Source of the DNA: Gordionus sp. m RMFG-2023
Lineage: Eukaryota; Nematomorpha; Gordioida; Chordodea; Parachordodidae
Direction of reading: 5' to 3'
Length of the DNA: 64,000 nt
NCBI RefSeq assembly: GCF_954871325.1
Contig: NC_088777.1
Coordinates: 5,086,509 to 5,150,508 of the forward strand
Below are positions 59,750 to 64,000 of this stretch, piece after piece; position 1 is the stretch's first letter; each line of letters starts with the position of its first letter. The position numbers and the translations under genes are program-made. Below the pieces are notes generated by a model, which ran no database searches, was not told where the DNA came from, and saw only the letters and a list, made by a program, of their open reading frames with translations.

Positions 59750-61146
59750 ATTAAATTTGTCACATTGTTTTTTTTAAATATATTTTAAATATATATATAT
59801 ACATCATATTCTGATAATATATTATATATATAAATTGTAGTCACCCCACCCCCCCCCCCTCCCAATACCTTGGCCTATAAAGTTCGACTCAATTAGTTAA
59901 AGATTTAGTGTTCGTTTGCCCCAAGAATGTCAACAAATATAAACAAAAAAAAATTTTAGAATTGGAACCACATGTTTTTTTTTATCCTAGTATTATTTTT
60001 AATAACACGTGATTCCGAAATTTGCATAGCCAAAATTGGTTAATAATTTAATAATTTTGGTAAAAATTAAATGAAATTCTTTGACTAAACGTAACTAATT
60101 TAGACTGATTAGGACGAGGTATTAGGAACCGGTTTGGGTTCCAGGAAATTGGTTAAGTTGTTATCTCTATTCCTAAAAATTTTTAAAAATAGTTTTCAAC
60201 GCAAGTTTTTGTTCCAAGATTCGACCTGATTCTGATGGTCAGTGTATCGTTTTCGGTAAGGTTTATATTATTCTTTTAAAAAATAAATTCAAGTTTTTTT
60301 TAGGTAAATACAGTATTTAGCCCAGCGATTGTACATTTTACCTAATTCAAGTAAATCCCTATTCAAAGCCTGCCTTATGAGTCCATTAAGATATAGCTAG
60401 CCATATGTTAGAATAGAACATCCATAACAAAAAAAATTTTAATTTGTTTGTAAATTAGCAATTACGTTCAAATTTAATTGAATAATGCCCTTACGTGCAA
60501 GATGATTACATAATCTGCATTTAAAATAACTCACGGAAAAAAATGATAGCTCAATTTACCCAATTATAAAATATTCTGATATGTATTATATTAATTTTTA
60601 AATTTAAATTAATTATATATTTTAAATTCCATTATAATGTATTTATGAAAAAAGTTTTATTGAATTTCATTTTTGCTTTATTATACGCTACGCAATCATA
60701 ATAAAACCGATACTAATAATAAAATAATCATTAACATAACATTATAATATACTAATTAACACTATAATTTGATTTTACGAGTTTATTATATTCAAAATCT
60801 GCATTATATCAATTTCGTTTTTTTTTGGAAATTTTATTACTATAAATGTACATAAGTCCTAAAAAAATTTTTATTAGTCATTAGAATATTAAAATACCAA
60901 ATATTATATCTTTAAATAACAACATTTTAAGATAAAAAGAAATTTTTTAAAAATTTAAATTGCTTAAATATTTAAATATTTAATAAAAAGATTTCTGTAA
61001 AAAAAAATCGAATATACAATTTAACTTTGCCTACTATAAGCCATCCAGGGTAGTTTATTTATTTTTTCATTCCGATCAATCTAAGTTGCATAACTATGGA
61101 GGGGTGGGGGAGTGGGTATAAAGGTAGATTTTGAGTTTGAATATGT
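59750..61146. other. A+T-rich spacer
   Basis: Holds a C-run at about 59846-59862 and otherwise A+T-rich sequence. No gene supported. Confidence 0.45.
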
Positions 61147-61154
61147 CCCATGAG

Positions 61155-61311
61155 TAGTGCTGTTAAACTACCTATCTTTAGTCAACTATAAAACAGTGGT
61201 AGTTTCGAGTTGTGGCTCAACTTAGAAGCTTAATTCAATTTTTTTTAGTCTAAAAGCTTGAACAAGACACAATAGAGATTGGTCAAAGTTAGGTGAATTT
61301 AAACAACACTA
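61155..61311. mobile_element. hAT-type MITE, 157 bp
   Basis: Inverted ends TAGTGCTGTTAAACTACC and TTTAAACAACACTA with a perfect 8-bp duplication CCCATGAG (61147-61154, 61312-61319). The interior differs from the GGCTAACTC family although the tips are alike. Confidence 0.85.
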
Positions 61312-61365
61312 CCCATGAGAAAATGTGATTTATTTTTGAAAGTAACTTAATACATTAAAGATTAT

Positions 61366-62827
61366 TTATATTTTTGATGTCTTTAGGAAACTTATAAACT
61401 TATCCCATTTTTTTTTTCTCCTAGAAATTTGTTCTGTTTTTAAAAAAAAATTAACTTTGGATTATTTCAACGCAAAATTTCAATTTATTTAACTTATTAT
61501 CATAAAATTTGGGTTGTAATTTCTCATAAACAGAGCCATAGCTATTGCTTTCTTGTCAGATATGAAACTTGGAGGAGTACTCTTTTCAGAAAATTATATA
61601 TTTTGATATTTTTTTTTCTGTTATTTCTTTTATTAAGCGCTAATAATAGGTTCGTAGTTTACTAGATTCATGTAGTGAAAAAATGGGGTTATGGAGAAAA
61701 AATAAATAAGGCTATAATTATATTAAAGAGGGATATATTTTAATTTGGGTAAAAAAAAGTAAGGTTTTTTATTTCCTATTTAATTAAAATAAATTTTTAT
61801 CACCTTCTATTCCTCCCTATCTAATACAGGGGAGTGTTGGACATTGATCAATTTATAGAAGTATTTAACTAGAGAGAAGTGTTTTTACATTCGATTTTTG
61901 TCATGAATTTAAGCTTGATAGGACCAGGAAATAATAATTATTATACAACTAAGTTTTTTAAGATTATATAACATACTCAAAGTCATATAACAAAATCAAA
62001 CCTATATTTTAAGATAGAATATAATATACACCTTTGCTTAAACCTATGTAACACACATATATAATATGCATACATATTTATTCAAGATTATTTAGAGATA
62101 AAAAAAAAAATTTTTTTTTAAAAAAATTAGAATTTTAACATTACCTAAATATATGAGCATCTATTGCTTTAAAAATATGAAAATTATCTAAGAATTAATA
62201 CAATCAGTAGGCTGGTTTAATAAGACTTTATTGTATAAACTCTCGAAATATTCATACCTTTCGAAATGTAAAAAGCTCGATATTTGACTTATTATCTTTT
62301 AACATTTGCGTTAGAATCGGCCTTAGCCTAAGTAAATTATAAAGACTTAAATATCTTTAGAAAAATCTATATTTTCATATACATATATTATAAATTTGTA
62401 ATTTTTTTATATATATCTATCTTAGCGCTTGAGGTAAATAATATCCCCCCCCCCCATTTTCTATCTTCTAATTATATTTTCTTATTATTTATATATACCT
62501 ATTGGATTTATCTAAAGCATCGCCATTTTCATCCAAATTATTTGAGCTATCGGCGTTGTCTAAACCATCTTTAAAAAATAAATTAAATTAAATTATCATT
62601 TGATATAATATATCTGTGCAAAAAGATAATCATTTTATCTGCCCCTATTTCTGCCAGTATTTTATTATATAAATTTATTTAAATATTGATACGTGATACA
62701 TGCCGCAATTGGCAATATCGCGAAACTATTTTTCCAAACATAGAACTCTCTAATCTTTCGATTAAAGTGCACCGGATATCTATTTTACCAGATCCGACCA
62801 ATCCAATTCGAGGTATTTTTTTTAAGT
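61366..62827 (-). CDS. 3' part of an unidentified multi-exon gene with a P-loop-like motif
   Basis: Five minus-strand exons join in phase: 62693-62827, 62499-62568, 62258-62327, 61494-61581 and the last, 61366-61433 with stop at 61366. The 5' end is missing. The first listed exon gives IPRIGLVGSGKIDIRCTLIE, close to a Walker A box (G-x4-G-K) but with Ile where Ser/Thr is expected; its acceptor (ATTTGGAG) is weak. Next come an acidic GLDNADSSNNLDENGDALDK, then LRPILTQMLKDNKSNIELFT, STPPSFISDKKAIAMALFMR, and a basic tail KQISRRKKKWDKFISFLK. Introns are 124, 171, 676 and 60 bp. The last four exons are the safer part. I do not recognise the family; a P-loop nucleotide-binding protein is a guess from one motif. 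A long opposite-strand frame overlaps the first exon. Confidence 0.5.
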
Positions 62828-63006
62828 CTCCAAATTATAAGCTAGAATCCGACGAAATCCTATTTCTTAAAAAAATTAGACTTGTAGAAGAAAAAAAATA
62901 TGATATTTTAGCGAAAGTGAGAAAATTCTATGCGCTGAAAAAGAAAATGGCCAGGGCTGTGAACCCGCCTTCTAAAAAAAAGTTTAAGTTCGGGTTTAGG
63001 TTTTGA
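62683..63006 (+). other. 106-codon open frame antisense to the P-loop-like exon
   Basis: The plus frame is open from 62683 (after a stop at 62680) to a TGA at 63004, long for this A+T content. It lacks an ATG at its start (a TTG lies at 62686); the C-terminus is very basic (KKMARAVNPPSKKKFKFGF). The middle, ISILPDPTNPIRG, is exactly the complement of the P-loop-like sequence, and such PDPTNP strings often arise as shadows of Walker A motifs. The part after 62830 has no competing minus-strand exon, so it could be a terminal exon (possible acceptor ATTATAAG at 62843). Confidence 0.3.
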
Positions 63007-63380
63007 TGTCCAGAAAATTTTTGATGTCCAGAAAATATGGACTTAGAAAATTTAGTCAAAATAACAGAAATATAATTTTGAAATTAATTTTATTTATATT
63101 TTATTTAGAATTCAAATTCACCATATAAAAATATTTATTATAATTACATTAATATAAATAAATTTAAAAAATAAAATATTATATTTATATCTTAAGTAAT
63201 TTATTTAAGCTAATCAAAATATTTATAAAATATATATTTATTATACATTATCTATTAGATCATTAAAAAAAAAACTTATAAAAGTAAAAATCTTAATTTT
63301 AAATTTACATAAAATAAAATGGATACACCAAAAATAACGATTCCAAGAAAAATGATTTGACAAAAAAATATTTTTTATTT
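63007..63380. other. A+T-rich spacer
   Basis: No feature seen beyond a 17-bp direct repeat, TTTGATGTCCAGAAAAT, at about 63001-63040. Confidence 0.5.
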
Positions 63381-63384
63381 ATTA

Positions 63385-63480
63385 AAAATAGCCCGTGCCA
63401 TCGGCATTGGCAAGCGGAGTAGCCGCCCTAGGCCGCCGATCGATGGTTTTAAGGGCCGCTAAATTTTGCTTCTTGCGTGA
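63385..63480. repeat. G+C-rich fragment, probable DNA-transposon end
   Basis: Contains CCGCCCTAGGCCGCC and AAGGGCCGCTAAATTTT, words typical of subterminal regions of hAT-like elements. The minus strand is open but the peptide is unremarkable. No boundaries found. Confidence 0.3.
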
Positions 63481-63714
63481 TTTTATTGGGAATAAAAATG
63501 GAAATTTATTCAATATATTTAAAGACTAGTCAACCGAAAAAAATGGTCATATTTAACAGAAACCCAGATTAAATATTTAGTCGAAATATAATTCATTTTG
63601 CACAAGGCTTATAAATAGTAAAAATTGCATTAGTTTTATTTCAATCGAAAAATTTTTTTTTAAAATAAATTGTTTAATAATATTATGATTTTTTTTAAAA
63701 AAAGAAATATACTG

Positions 63715-63850
63715 AGACCTGCAGGCCCGGCACTCCGTATATTTTAAAACCAAATATTTGAAAATCGTCATTATTATCTAATAAAAATTAAAAATAATTA
63801 TAATATATTTTTTAAAAAAAATTAAATCGTGTCGGGCCGTAAAAAATTTT
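63715..63850. repeat. Second copy of the GGGC-family dispersed repeat
   Basis: AAAACCAAATATTTGAAAAT, ATTATTATCTAATAAAAATT and GTGTCGGGCCG line up with 1575-1650 in the same orientation. See the entry at 1441. Confidence 0.6.
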
Positions 63851-63894
63851 TCAAAAAAAATTCGGTCCGAACCGTGTAAATGGTACTTCTGCAG

Positions 63895-64000
63895 CAGTCT
63901 CTTTTCTTTTCGTTTCTTTTCTTTTCGTTTCGTTTCTTTTCTTTTCTTTTCTTTTCTTTTCGTTTCTTCTCTTCTCTTCTCTTCTCTTCTCTTCTCTTCT
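63895..64000. repeat. Pyrimidine microsatellite at the window edge
   Basis: TTTTC/TTTCG pentamers (TCTTTTCTTTTCGTTTCTTT) change into a pure CTTCT array from about 63970. It continues past the end of the window. Confidence 0.97.

Noticed and set aside
60190-60262. Plus-strand SDGQCIVFGKV, like the cyclophilin motif DGKHVVFGKV, before a GTAAGG
   Set aside because: Only about ten residues match, no neighbouring exons were found, and a different frame is open longer.

Overview
This window is nuclear DNA of an animal, very probably an arthropod. It is strongly A+T rich, host genes are split by GT-AG introns, and transposon relics fill the introns and spacers. The arthropod call rests on an agatoxin-like cysteine-knot exon (57215-57361) and on the style of the hAT, RTE and RLE-type LINE elements; it is an inference, and I cannot name the species.

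The main gene is a complete Ku70 (XRCC6) on the minus strand, start codon at 39465 and stop at 18117. I assembled it by eye from 19 exons whose reading phases all agree, giving a 634-residue protein with a vWA domain, Ku core, C-terminal arm and SAP domain. Its first three introns are only 41-43 bp, while later ones reach 4-5 kb and are full of transposon debris. Two large introns (21260-26283 and 32314-36704) each hold a copy of the same non-LTR reverse-transcriptase family, rearranged so that the same thumb-region segment is present as a roughly 400-bp inverted repeat.

Left part (1-18116): A+T-rich spacer, a 5'-truncated LINE relic (2105-3060), an RTE LINE fragment with a perfect 16-bp target duplication (3213-3745), a small two-exon gene candidate (3963-4501), a complete but dead 5.24-kb hAT element with 8-bp duplications (5912-11148), a triplicated repeat with a broken serpin exon between two of its copies (12083-14370), and several small elements.

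Right part (39466-64000): a second hAT-family transposase gene on the minus strand (41897-46344) that reads as intact once short introns are removed. Its N-terminal linker exon has been amplified into six tandem, symmetric (phase 0-0) mini-exons. Further right come more hAT relics, a dense field of MITEs with recognisable target duplications, the agatoxin-like exon, and a five-exon 3' part of an unidentified minus-strand gene (61366-62827) with a P-loop-like motif. No tRNA, rRNA, CRISPR or prokaryotic feature was seen. The genes do not form a pathway: Ku70 is a DNA-repair gene and most of the rest is the mobile DNA that has accumulated around and inside it.
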